From Pirellulaceae bacterium (GTDB lineage: Bacteria > Planctomycetota > Planctomycetia > Pirellulales > Pirellulaceae): a stretch of DNA of 64,000 nucleotides. Shown here piece after piece: positions 8,978 through 17,159 of this stretch. The stretch covers positions 289,157 to 353,156 of the forward strand of contig BPJV01000006.1 of assembly GCA_026004795.1 (NCBI GenBank). The letters run 5' to 3'. The notes beneath the pieces are model-generated. The model was not told the DNA's origin and ran no database searches. It saw only the letters and a list, made by a program, of their open reading frames with translations. The position numbers were made by a program, and so were the translations under genes. Position 1 is the first letter of the stretch, and each line of letters opens with the position of its first letter.

Positions 8978-10675
8978 ATGCCAAAACGGTTAGGTGATAT
9001 CGTCGTCGAGCGTGGCTGGATCAAGCCCGAGCAGCTAGAAAGGGCAATTGTCGAGCAAAAAACCGTGGGCATGCAGCTGGGCAGTTTCCTTCTGGCGCGA
9101 GGATTGATTAATCGCGAACAACTGGGTGAGGCGCTCTCGGAACAATACGAAGCCCCCTTTCGCAGCCTGGAGCCAGGTACGGTCCATCGACAATTGCCCC
9201 GCCTGATGCCCGAGTCCTTCTGCCGCAGTCGCCACGTCGTCCCCATCGATGTCTCCGGCAACAAGATGGTGTTGGGCATGGTGTGGCCAGGTGACATGGA
9301 AGCCATCAGTGAAACCGAACTGATGACCGGCTACGAGGTCGATGCTGCGATCTGCCTGGAAGATGAAGTGACTCGCCTGATCGACGATGCCTTCGACCAA
9401 CGCTACGCGGCGCTGCAGACCGCCATCGACATCCGCTACGAAGAACTGGCTAAAGGTGCCCTGGAAGTGGCGGACGAAGCGACGATGAGTGATGTCGACG
9501 CCGACGCGCCGGTGGTGCGATTGGTGCAAAGCATCCTCATGGGAGCCGTCCACGCGGGAGCCAGCGACATTCACTTAGAACCGCATGACCCGCAGATGCG
9601 TGTTCGTTATCGCATCGACGGACAGTTGCAACAAGTGATGAACGTCCCCCGCGATTCCGAAGAGGCCTTGGTGGGACGGATCAAAGTCCTGGCGAACCTC
9701 AATACGGCCGAGTCGCGTCGGCCGCAGGATGGCAACATCACGCTGGAGGAGGGAGGGCACCGGGCCAGCTTCCGCGTCAGCATCATCCCTTGCATCCGCG
9801 GTGAGAAGATCGTCCTCCGCGTGCTCGACGAATCCAGCAAAACATTCTCTCTCGATAGTTTGGGCATGGCGGAGGATCAGGTCCAACGCGTCCGCACCCT
9901 GCTCGACCGCCCCCACGGCATGATTGTGATGACCGGGCCCACCGGATCCGGAAAAACGACCACCATGTACTCGATGCTATGCAGCATCGACGCCTCGACG
10001 CGCAACATCTCCACGATCGAAGATCCGGTCGAGTTCCGGTTGCCGGGTATCAACCAGGTCCAGGCAAACAACGACTTCGGCATGGGATTCGCCAATGGTT
10101 TGAAGTACCTGATGCGCCAAGACCCGGATGTGATCCTCGTGGGGGAAATCCGCGATCACGAGACGGCAACGACTGCCGTCCAAGCGGCCCTGACCGGACA
10201 CCTGCTGATCAGCACGCTGCACACCAACGATGCCGTAGGAACGGTCGCCCGTCTGAACGACCTGGGGTTGGACAATTTCAAGATCGCCGGAGCCTTGGTC
10301 GCCGCTATCGCCCAGCGGTTGCTGCGCCGCCTCTGCCCCCACTGCAAACGCCCCGCGCCGCTGAACAAACAGTTGATCGATCTGATGTTCGAGGGACGCG
10401 ACATCCCCCCGCAGGTCGACCTGGAGGCCGAGTACTACACTGCGGTCGGTTGCAATCGATGCAACGGTACTGGGTATGCGGGTCGCGTCCCCATCTACGA
10501 AATCATGGTGGTCACACCGACTCTGGAGAAAGCCATCGAGGCTGGCTTGCCGTCCAGCCGCCTGCGAGAGATCGCCACCCGCGAAGGCATGGTAGAACTG
10601 GCCGTCGGCGGATTGGAGCAGGCCAGGCGCGGAGTGACCTCAGTGGAAGAGGTCTATTTCAAACTGACCAGCTGA
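8978..10675 (+). CDS. Type II secretion/type IV pilus assembly ATPase (GspE/PilB)
   Basis: Hexameric cytoplasmic ATPase of 565 residues that powers pseudopilus assembly. The ATG at 8978 has GAGGAG 8 nt upstream; the GTG at 8972 is too close to it. Residues ~1-145 form a GspE N-terminal (MshEN-like) domain (RLGDIVVERGWIKPEQLERA, LGSFLLARGLI). The catalytic core has GASDIHLEPHDPQMRVRYRI, Walker A GPTGSGKTTT (~320), Walker B DPDVILVGEIRD and the His box TGHLLISTLHTNDA. A four-Cys zinc site (LCPHCKRP and CNRCNGTGYAG) is typical of GspE/PilB and absent from retraction ATPases (PilT), so this is an assembly ATPase. Confidence 0.95.
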   Translation: MPKRLGDIVVERGWIKPEQLERAIVEQKTVGMQLGSFLLARGLINREQLGEALSEQYEAPFRSLEPGTVHRQLPRLMPESFCRSRHVVPIDVSGNKMVLGMVWPGDMEAISETELMTGYEVDAAICLEDEVTRLIDDAFDQRYAALQTAIDIRYEELAKGALEVADEATMSDVDADAPVVRLVQSILMGAVHAGASDIHLEPHDPQMRVRYRIDGQLQQVMNVPRDSEEALVGRIKVLANLNTAESRRPQDGNITLEEGGHRASFRVSIIPCIRGEKIVLRVLDESSKTFSLDSLGMAEDQVQRVRTLLDRPHGMIVMTGPTGSGKTTTMYSMLCSIDASTRNISTIEDPVEFRLPGINQVQANNDFGMGFANGLKYLMRQDPDVILVGEIRDHETATTAVQAALTGHLLISTLHTNDAVGTVARLNDLGLDNFKIAGALVAAIAQRLLRRLCPHCKRPAPLNKQLIDLMFEGRDIPPQVDLEAEYYTAVGCNRCNGTGYAGRVPIYEIMVVTPTLEKAIEAGLPSSRLREIATREGMVELAVGGLEQARRGVTSVEEVYFKLTS

Positions 10676-10770
10676 TGCGGTCGCCACCTGAGCCGCCAGC
10701 CTATCGGCCCCCGGAATCCTATCGGGCCCAAAAACGAGCACGTCACCCCCATGCGTGGACCGATTGAACG

Positions 10771-11904
10771 ATGAGCATCGCACCCCCAAACACCGCAAGT
10801 ATCAAGCACTGGTTGGAAAAACTACAGTCGATCCAGGTAGGAACCGACCCGCGCCAGCGGATCAAGAAGAAAGATCTGGTGCGTATCCTCTCCAGCCTGG
10901 CAACGCTCGTCAACAACGGCGTTTCCCTGCCCCAAGCCCTCGATGCGATCCTGGCCGATGCCTCGTTTCGCAAATACCATCACATTTTGCACAGCTTGAT
11001 GGAAACGCTGCGTGCAGGGGGCGCGTTATCCACGGCGATGCGCAAGTTCCCGGCGACGTTTCCCGAATTGTTGGTACATCAGGTGCAAGTGGGTGAACGG
11101 GCGGGCAACCTGAACAGGACTCTACGACGCATTGCCGAACAACTGGAACATGCGGCCAAGGTGCGGACGTTCCTGATCAAGAAGTTGAGCTACCCCGCAC
11201 TGTTGGTGGTAGCAGGTATCGGCTCGGTGACCTTCATGCTCAGCTGCGTGATCCCCACCTTTCAAGAAATGTACCAGGAAAACGGAGCGGTTCTTCCCGG
11301 AATCACGCAATGGTTGATCAACGTGTCGCAAGTGACACGCGACTACGCGTTGTTGCTGACCGTCGGCTTGGTAGGCGGAGTGATCAGCACGTTAGCCCTG
11401 TGGAAACACCCCACCTCTCGCCTTTTTCTCGATCAACGATTGCTACGTGTTCCGGTAATCGGTAATTGGCTGCGGAATCTCGCCATGCTGCAGTTTATGG
11501 AAACCTTGGCGAACCTGCTGCAATCCGGCTTCACTCTGGTGGAAGCGATGGGACCAGCCGCCCAGTCGGTAAACAATCGTTTCGTACGCCAGCGCCTGAC
11601 CGTCATCCATGGTTCGATCCGCCAGGGCCTCAAATTCAGCCAAGCGATTCAACATCATGAGAATCTATTTCCCCCAATCGTCAAACAGTTGGTATTGGTA
11701 GGTGAACGCACGGGACAACTTCCCGATGTGGCCGAACAGGTGCGCGTCCACCTGCGCGACGACATGGAGAAAACGACCTCGGCTCTGTTGGGGGCCATCG
11801 AACCGGTATTGACCGCCGGGTTAGCGGTGGCCGTCGGCGGTATCCTTTTGGCCGTCTACCTTCCCATGTTTGACATGATCGGCAATGTGCAGCAGGGGCA
11901 GTGA
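10771..11904 (+). CDS. Inner-membrane platform protein (GspF/PilC)
   Basis: Polytopic membrane protein of 377 residues at the centre of the assembly platform, working with the adjacent ATPase. It has the two repeated cytoplasmic helical GspF domains: LSSLATLVNNGVSLPQALDA with FPELLVHQVQVGERAGNLNR, and FMETLANLLQSGFTLVEAMG with FPPIVKQLVLVGERTGQLPD. Membrane helices lie around ~145-165 (YPALLVVAGIGSVTFMLSC), ~195-215 and at the C-terminus (EPVLTAGLAVAVGGILLAVY). Length is near the family's usual ~400. It ends 3 nt before the next gene's start. Confidence 0.94.
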   Translation: MSIAPPNTASIKHWLEKLQSIQVGTDPRQRIKKKDLVRILSSLATLVNNGVSLPQALDAILADASFRKYHHILHSLMETLRAGGALSTAMRKFPATFPELLVHQVQVGERAGNLNRTLRRIAEQLEHAAKVRTFLIKKLSYPALLVVAGIGSVTFMLSCVIPTFQEMYQENGAVLPGITQWLINVSQVTRDYALLLTVGLVGGVISTLALWKHPTSRLFLDQRLLRVPVIGNWLRNLAMLQFMETLANLLQSGFTLVEAMGPAAQSVNNRFVRQRLTVIHGSIRQGLKFSQAIQHHENLFPPIVKQLVLVGERTGQLPDVAEQVRVHLRDDMEKTTSALLGAIEPVLTAGLAVAVGGILLAVYLPMFDMIGNVQQGQ

Positions 11905-11907
11905 AAC

Positions 11908-12282
11908 ATGATCGACCAACCTAGCACCGCGTGCAAGAACTCACCGGCGTCCGGGGGAGATCGTCCGCAGCGGCGCGGCCTGTCGCTGCTCGAACTGTTG
12001 GCCGTCCTCACCATCATGGGAGTATTGGCCGCGATCGTTGTGCCACGCTTGGGCAGCGGCGGTGCCGTCGCCAAGAAGGAAGCCTGTGCCGTGCAACAGG
12101 CCACGATCGCCATCCAGTGCAAGCTTTGGCAACGTGAGCACGGAAGGCTTCCGCGGCGCGACCTGAGCGATATCGGCACCGATCCCCGTTACTTTCCAGA
12201 GGGCTTGCCCACCTGTCCCGTCGATCAGACCGCCTACCAGATTCATCCGCTTACCGGCGAGGTGGTTGGCCACGAGCACTGA
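11908..12282 (+). CDS. Major pseudopilin-like protein (GspG type), copy 2
   Basis: Second GspG-like pseudopilin, 124 residues, closing the cluster. The leader ends PQRRG24, followed by LSLLELLAVLTIMGVLAAIV with Glu29 at +5. The C-terminal half contains RRDLSDIGTDPRYFPEGLP, the same block as the first gene of the cluster, and a similar basic residue pattern before it (REHGRLPRRDL here, FEKGTWPRADL there). The two are paralogues. Both are short and lack the long C-terminal extension of classic GspG. Start codon follows the GspF stop by 3 nt, so it is probably co-transcribed. Confidence 0.85.
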   Translation: MIDQPSTACKNSPASGGDRPQRRGLSLLELLAVLTIMGVLAAIVVPRLGSGGAVAKKEACAVQQATIAIQCKLWQREHGRLPRRDLSDIGTDPRYFPEGLPTCPVDQTAYQIHPLTGEVVGHEH

Positions 12283-12360
12283 TCCTGCTCCGGCCGACAG
12301 CGAGCGACCGGCCGGGGGGACAGTACACGGGAGACAGTCGGGCCCGTCGGTTGCCACGGC

Positions 12361-12388
12361 TTGCAGACCACCCGTTTTCGATCATAAT
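12361..12388 (+). promoter_or_regulatory. Candidate sigma70-type promoter for the aroF leader
   Basis: TTGCAG (12361-12366), a 16-nt spacer and CATAAT (12383-12388). A start point 6-7 nt downstream would fall at about 12395, the A of the leader-peptide ATG, so the leader could be translated as a leaderless message; no ribosome-binding site is seen before that ATG. Assigned from sequence resemblance only. Confidence 0.5.
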
Positions 12389-12394
12389 AGTTGC

Positions 12395-12481
12395 ATGGTA
12401 AAGATTACTGGCTCCATCAACGATCGTTTCTATTTCGGTTTCCGCCCATACTTTATGGGCGGGGCTGGGAACGGTCTGTAA
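12395..12481 (+). CDS. Aromatic-rich leader peptide of the DAHP synthase gene
   Basis: A 28-codon ORF, MVKITGSINDRFY with FGFRPYFMGGAGNGL following, ending in TAA at 12479-12481. Codons 12-20 read F-Y-F-G-F-R-P-Y-F: six aromatic codons out of nine. This is the layout of ribosome-stalling control peptides such as the pheA and trp leaders. It sits in the 5' leader of the enzyme that commits carbon to Phe, Tyr and Trp, and its aromatic codons (12428-12454) run up to and across the first strand of a 9-bp hairpin. No homologue was searched for. Confidence 0.7.
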   Translation: MVKITGSINDRFYFGFRPYFMGGAGNGL

Positions 12482-12550
12482 CGAGCCAGGCTCAACAAAT
12501 CGACCTTTCGCAGCCCCGACGATTGCACTGATCGCCGGGGCTTTTTGTTT
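12442..12550 (+). promoter_or_regulatory. Transcription attenuator: pause hairpin, antiterminator and terminator
   Basis: Segment 1 (CCGCCCATA, 12442-12450) pairs perfectly with segment 2 (TATGGGCGG, 12454-12462). Segment 3 (AGCCCCG, 12512-12518) pairs with segment 4 (CGGGGCT, 12536-12542), extended by CGAT/ATCG inside; the stem is followed by TTTTTGTTT, a factor-independent terminator. The alternative pairing of segment 2 with segment 3 is CGGGGCTG (12460-12467) with CAGCCCCG (12511-12518), 8 bp without mismatch. A ribosome stalled on the early Phe/Tyr codons would mask segment 1 and favour 2:3, letting transcription enter aroF. A ribosome reaching the stop would favour 3:4 termination. Confidence 0.75.
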
Positions 12551-12616
12551 GTCAATGGGTAAACTCGGTGGGCACCCGCTGCCTCCGAGGCAGGTACTGT
12601 CTGGAGATTACACAAG

Positions 12617-13654
12617 ATGATCGTCGTGATGGAAAAAGATGCCACGCCGGATCAAGTCGAACACATGGTCCAACGCGTTCAAGAGATGGGCTTGAAAGCG
12701 CACGTCATCCAGGGCACCGAACGCACCGTGATCGCCGCCGTCGGAGATGAGCGGGTAACGAAAGCGGAAGCCCTGGAGAGTGGCCCCGGAGTGGCCAAGG
12801 TACTGCCAATCCTGGCTCCGTACAAAGTGGCCAGCCGCGAGTTGAAACCAGATCCCACGCAGGTGCGCGTGGGACCGTTTGCCGCCGGAGCAGGCGTGGT
12901 GGGGGTGATTGCTGGCCCCTGTTCGGTGGAAAGCGAAGAGCAGATCATGGCGTCGGCCCATGCCGTCAAACAGGCAGGGGCGACGGCGCTACGCGGCGGT
13001 GCGTTCAAGCCACGAACAAGTCCCTACAGCTTTCAGGGGTTGAAGGAAGATGGCCTGAAGCTGCTGGCGCAAGCGCGGGAAGCGACCGGACTGGCCGTGG
13101 TGACGGAAGTGATGAGCCCCGAAGAAGTGGACCTGGTCGCTCGCTATGCCGATGTGTTGCAAATAGGTGCGCGAAACATGCAAAACTACCGTCTGCTGGA
13201 GGCTGCCGGCAAGAGCGACAAAGCGGTGCTGCTGAAGCGTGGACCGGCCGCCACGCTGGATGAGTTCCTGCTGGCGGCCGAATACATCCTCAACGAAGGC
13301 AATGCCCACGTGATGCTCTGTGAACGAGGAATTCGCACGTTCGAAAGCCACACACGTTTCACCCTGCCACTGGCCACCATCGCCTACCTGCATAAGAAGA
13401 CCCATTTGCCCGTCATCATCGATCCGAGCCACGGTACGGGACACGCCTACATGGTGCCCGACATGGCGGTGGCGGCCGTAGCGGCCGGAGCGGATGGCCT
13501 CATGATCGAAGTCCATCCCGACCCGGAAACGGCAGCCTCCGACGGCTATCAGTCACTCAACTTCGCTCAGTTTGCCGAGACGATGGAACGTTGCCGCCGA
13601 GTGGCTGACGCCGTCGACCGCGTGATCTGCTCGATGGAAGAAGCGGCGGTGTGA
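12617..13654 (+). CDS. aroF: 3-deoxy-7-phosphoheptulonate (DAHP) synthase, type I-beta
   Basis: Condenses phosphoenolpyruvate and erythrose 4-phosphate, the first step of the shikimate pathway. 345 residues. Residues 1-~70 form a small ferredoxin-like regulatory domain ([20 protein letters not shown]), as in the Thermotoga-type enzyme in which aromatic end products bind. The TIM-barrel core has [81 protein letters not shown] and [18 protein letters not shown]. The start has GGAG at 12603-12606, and a small CTGCC/GGCAG hairpin (12579-12593) lies just before it. Expression is probably controlled by the attenuator upstream. Confidence 0.96.
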   Translation: MIVVMEKDATPDQVEHMVQRVQEMGLKAHVIQGTERTVIAAVGDERVTKAEALESGPGVAKVLPILAPYKVASRELKPDPTQVRVGPFAAGAGVVGVIAGPCSVESEEQIMASAHAVKQAGATALRGGAFKPRTSPYSFQGLKEDGLKLLAQAREATGLAVVTEVMSPEEVDLVARYADVLQIGARNMQNYRLLEAAGKSDKAVLLKRGPAATLDEFLLAAEYILNEGNAHVMLCERGIRTFESHTRFTLPLATIAYLHKKTHLPVIIDPSHGTGHAYMVPDMAVAAVAAGADGLMIEVHPDPETAASDGYQSLNFAQFAETMERCRRVADAVDRVICSMEEAAV

Positions 13655-14028
13655 TCGGTGCCTATCCCCGGTCGCCGGTAGCCACCAACATGAGAGCGGC
13701 TTCCCCGATCGGACAAGACGGTCCCTGCGAGGCGCCGCGGCGCAGGTTCCGCACACTTGGCCCGCCCGCGGACTTCCTGTCCAACCAACGGCCGTCGCGC
13801 AGTCGGATTGGGCTGCGAACCGCGACGACGGTAATTAAGATGATTTTAGCAAGCAGTGCGCTCGGCTGGAGGAGCCCGCGGTACCGAGGAGGAACTCATC
13901 CTGCTACCGCGGCAGGCTTGCTCGAATCGACCGGTCGGCGTACCCTGGAAGAGGTCATTCGGACAGGAAGTATGGCAACGACGATTGTCGGTATCTGAAC
14001 TCGATTTGAAAGATGTCGGAGAAAAAGC
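13655..14028. other. Intergenic region with an inverted repeat
   Basis: No convincing gene. A 115-codon open frame (13651-13998) has no recognisable protein character. CCGCGGTA (13876-13883) and TACCGCGG (13905-13912) form an 8-bp inverted repeat enclosing AGGAGG; it has no T-run, so it is not a terminator. Confidence 0.4.
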
Positions 14029-14916
14029 ATGAAACGTTTATGGGTTTTGTGGGGGGTGGTCAGCCTGGCGCTGCTGGGTTGCTCCGGGGGACATTCGCCC
14101 GAGGTAGCCGTGCAGGATTCTTCTGTCGGCGCTACCGGTGCTGGGTCACCTGCGATTGCCCTGCCTGAAGAGCAACCGCCGCAAGGTCGATTGGTCGCCG
14201 CACCGGTCGCTACGGCGACCTTGCGGGCGAAATTCGTCTACGGCGGCGATCCTCCGCCGCGAGAAAAGATCGACGGCAGCAAGGACCCGTTTTGTGGTGA
14301 GCTGGAAATTCTATCGGAGAAGCTGGTGATCGGTCCCGACAAAGGGATCAAGAATCTGGCGCTGTATCTCGATGTGCGTCGCACCGACGCGGAAATTCCC
14401 GAATCGGCGTTGAAGGCCCCTCCGGCAACTGTCGAACTGGACAACAACCGTTGCGTCTTCGTACCCCACGTGCTGAAAGTCCGCCCCGGCCAAACGATCC
14501 GCGTCAAGAACAGTGATGGCACTGGACACAATGCGAACTTTAGCTTCTTCAACAACCAAAGTGTCAATTTCTTGATTCCGGCCGGGGGCTCCAAAGACTT
14601 GGAAGTCACCGCCGAGGAACCGGCCCCGATCCCGGTCGACTGCAACATCCACCCGTGGATGAAGGCCTACGTGATCGTAACGGAGCACCCGTACGTGGGG
14701 ATCACCGATGAACACGGCGTCCTGGAAATCGCCGACCTCCCCGTGGGGGAAGTCACTTTCAAGATTTGGCACGAGAGTTCCGATGGATCGATCGACGAAG
14801 GTACGGTCAACGGCAAAAAGGAACGTTGGAGCCGTGGGCGCATGGAAGTCGAATTGAAACCGGGCGTAAACGACCTGGGTACGATCGTCCTGGCGCCAGA
14901 GATGTTCAGCAAATAG
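14029..14916 (+). CDS. Cupredoxin-domain lipoprotein
   Basis: Product of 295 residues. Signal peptide with lipobox (SLALLGC, Cys18) suggests an exported lipoprotein. After a linker, residues ~65-135 (VYGGDPPPREKIDGSKDPFC) resemble the N-terminal part of methylamine-utilisation/plastocyanin-like proteins. A cupredoxin domain follows at ~140-215: VLKVRPGQTIRVKNSDGTGH, then VDCNIHPWMKAYV. The His, Cys, His and Met in these stretches match the ligand order of a type 1 copper site. The C-terminal part (GITDEHGVLEIADLPVGEVT) is a carboxypeptidase-regulatory-like beta domain. Likely role is periplasmic electron transfer or copper binding; the partner is unknown. Convergent with panB. Confidence 0.72.
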   Translation: MKRLWVLWGVVSLALLGCSGGHSPEVAVQDSSVGATGAGSPAIALPEEQPPQGRLVAAPVATATLRAKFVYGGDPPPREKIDGSKDPFCGELEILSEKLVIGPDKGIKNLALYLDVRRTDAEIPESALKAPPATVELDNNRCVFVPHVLKVRPGQTIRVKNSDGTGHNANFSFFNNQSVNFLIPAGGSKDLEVTAEEPAPIPVDCNIHPWMKAYVIVTEHPYVGITDEHGVLEIADLPVGEVTFKIWHESSDGSIDEGTVNGKKERWSRGRMEVELKPGVNDLGTIVLAPEMFSK

Positions 14917-14961
14917 ATTCGTCAACGATTCAGGACCTTTTATCCCTGGCGGCGATTCGAT

Positions 14962-15762
14962 CTACTCGAAAGCCTCTGCCGTCGAGGGAAACTCCCCGGT
15001 ACGCACGGCCGCGATGTAATTCTTCGCGGCCGTTTCTATTTGACGGCCTACATCGGCAAACGCTCGCGCAAATCGCGGGCGTTTGCCGAGCGTCATGCCC
15101 AGCAGATCATGCGTCACCAGTACCTGGCCGTCGCAGGCGTTGCCCGCCCCTATCCCGATGGTGGGAACGTCCAGTTGCTTGGTGATCTGTGCAGCCAACG
15201 GCGCCGGCACACACTCCATGAGGACGCAAAAAGCACCTGCCTGTTGCGCGGCCAAGGCATCGGCCTGCAACTTCTCTTCATCACGCTGCACGCGATAGCC
15301 GCCCAGCGCATGGATGCTCTGTGGTCGCAATCCAACGTGAGCAATGACAGGAATTCCAGCATCGACCAACGCGGCGATGGTGGCCGCCTGCTGTGCTCCC
15401 CCCTCTAGCTTGACCGCCTGACAACCGCTTCGCTTCATCATTCGCGCAGCCACCTGAATCGTTCGCCGGGGCCCCAACTGACCATGGGGAAACGGCAGGT
15501 CGACCACTACCAAAGCCCGCTGACTGCCCCGCACCACCATCTCGGCATGGTACACCATGTCGCGTACAGAAACCGGGAGCGTTGTTTCGTGCCCCTGGAC
15601 GACCATGGCCAGGCTGTCGCCCACCAACAACACGTCCACACCGGCCGCATCGAGGATCGCTGCCATCGTGTAATCGTAGGCGGTGAGCATGGCGATCTTG
15701 TCGCCAGATCGCTTCATCCGTTGCAGCTTGCTAATCGTTAGTCGTGGAGGCTCGTGGGCCAT
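14962..15762 (-). CDS. panB: 3-methyl-2-oxobutanoate hydroxymethyltransferase
   Basis: First committed step of pantothenate (coenzyme A) synthesis: transfers a hydroxymethyl group from methylene-tetrahydrofolate to alpha-ketoisovalerate. 266 residues, the normal family length. Characteristic blocks are AMLTAYDYTMAAILDAAGVD, LLVGDSLAMVVQGHETTLPV (Mg2+-binding Asp), VVVDLPFPHGQ, VKLEGG, PVIAHVGLRPQSIHALGGYR, FCVLMECVPAPLAAQIT and PTIGIGAGNACDGQVLVTHD. It is a single gene on the minus strand, convergent with the cupredoxin lipoprotein; panC and panD are not in the window. Confidence 0.97.
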   Translation of the reverse strand: MAHEPPRLTISKLQRMKRSGDKIAMLTAYDYTMAAILDAAGVDVLLVGDSLAMVVQGHETTLPVSVRDMVYHAEMVVRGSQRALVVVDLPFPHGQLGPRRTIQVAARMMKRSGCQAVKLEGGAQQAATIAALVDAGIPVIAHVGLRPQSIHALGGYRVQRDEEKLQADALAAQQAGAFCVLMECVPAPLAAQITKQLDVPTIGIGAGNACDGQVLVTHDLLGMTLGKRPRFARAFADVGRQIETAAKNYIAAVRTGEFPSTAEAFE

Positions 15763-15976
15763 CGATTACCACCTCTTTTCGCTACTAGGTGAGGAAAAAC
15801 GGCCAAGGTCCGTTATAATCTCAGGTTGTTGAACGACGGAGCATGCTCATGCGACCTGCAGCCAGCGTCACCGCATCGGGTCGGTCGAGTCGTCTGTAGC
15901 GGTGTCGTTACCAGCCGGCCACCGCGGCGCATGGACCATCTTAAGTTAACCTGCCTTGGATACGGGGAAATGGGTC

Positions 15977-16858
15977 ATGAGAACAAAGATCTGCCGAAGA
16001 GCACTGGCGACGCTGCTGATCGTCCTCGTCGGAGCGGTCAGCGCGGTACCGGACAGGGCGTGGGCGCAGAGATTCCAACCACCTGAACAAGCCGGTGACG
16101 GCGATGCTCCGGGAGGTTTGGTGATCGCGGAGATTGAAGGAACACTATTGGCCATCGCTGGTGATCGAGTTCGCCTGGCGAAGGACGAGCAGACGCAGTT
16201 GCTGGCCGTGTTGAATCGTGAGGGTTCAGTTCGCTACCACGGTACGGCACTTCCTTCGTTTTTGCGCCCAGGATTACTGGTCCGCTTTCGTGGCACCTTC
16301 CATCCGCAGACAGGGCTTCCCACGGCGCCGATCAGCGAAGTGGAAGTTTTCCAACCGATACGTGCCCGACGGATGACCCCCGAACTGATTCAGCGCCAAA
16401 CTCCAGGGATCTACCCTATGGAATCCGCCACAGACGCAGAGAGGGAGAAGCAACCTGCGGCTCCGCTTCGTCGCGGTCGCCAAGTACCGCCCGGTGGCAT
16501 TGTCGACACGGGGGAAAGCCAGGAATTCTTTGTCGTCGGCCAACTGCGTGGCGTGCAAGGTAACAAACTGCAGGTAGCCGCCGGGCGCCGCCCGATCATC
16601 GTCGAAGTCGACGACAACCTGAAGATCACTGTTTCCACGGGCGATTTTACATTTGCTCGCCCCGGAGATCAGGTAAAAGTGGTGGGATTCACCTTGGCCG
16701 GCCAAGACCAGATCGTCCAGGCCGAGGAAATTGTTATCAGTGGCGCCGAACCACTGGGCGTGGGCATGGTATCGCGAAATCCCCGACGGCGAGGGGAAGC
16801 CGACAAGGCGACGACCCCCGAGGAACCAGTGAACCCGGCCTCCGCGCCTGAAAAATGA
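15977..16858 (+). CDS. Secreted protein of unknown function
   Basis: Not recognised as a named family. The 293-residue product has a clear signal peptide (ALATLLIVLVGAVSAVPDRA then WAQ). The mature part has two similar beta-rich stretches: residues ~50-125 (IAEIEGTLLAIAGDRVRLAK, LRPGLLVRFRGTF) and ~180-260 (GQLRGVQGNKLQVAAGRRPI, RPGDQVKVVGFTLAGQDQIV). Each reads as an OB-like or small barrel domain. A charged linker joins them, and the tail is rich in Pro, Glu and Lys. No catalytic motif is seen. The start at 15977 is the only ATG that keeps the signal peptide intact. Confidence 0.6.
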   Translation: MRTKICRRALATLLIVLVGAVSAVPDRAWAQRFQPPEQAGDGDAPGGLVIAEIEGTLLAIAGDRVRLAKDEQTQLLAVLNREGSVRYHGTALPSFLRPGLLVRFRGTFHPQTGLPTAPISEVEVFQPIRARRMTPELIQRQTPGIYPMESATDAEREKQPAAPLRRGRQVPPGGIVDTGESQEFFVVGQLRGVQGNKLQVAAGRRPIIVEVDDNLKITVSTGDFTFARPGDQVKVVGFTLAGQDQIVQAEEIVISGAEPLGVGMVSRNPRRRGEADKATTPEEPVNPASAPEK

Positions 16859-17159
16859 ACGACGCTTGCCGTCGGCTATGAGCACGCTGTGGTTCCCATG
16901 CGCTGGATGGAACTGAGGTTCCAGGTCAGCATCGGCGCCACTCCGGGTCAGGGGCCCTGCCAGCTCCTTGATTGCTTCTCCACAAGCAGGCAGGGAGCCA
17001 ACAAGGTACCGGAATCGACCTGGTGCATCTTGCCACTCCTCCTCGCCACGGGAATCTGTGCACTAGGTTGTAATCGCCAAGCAGCGTCCCGGCGCCAAGC
17101 GGACCACGTCGCCACCTGCCGACATCGGTAACCATCGCTTTGTCCGGTCGGGGAGACGA
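16859..17159. other. Convergent intergenic region, no gene seen
   Basis: Lies between the 3' ends of the secreted protein gene and the TolC-like gene. No clear terminator hairpin with a T-run and no supported ORF were seen. Confidence 0.4.

Noticed and set aside
13651..13998. A 115-codon ORF after aroF
   Set aside because: It overlaps the aroF stop, lacks a ribosome-binding site, and reads as translated non-coding GC-rich DNA.
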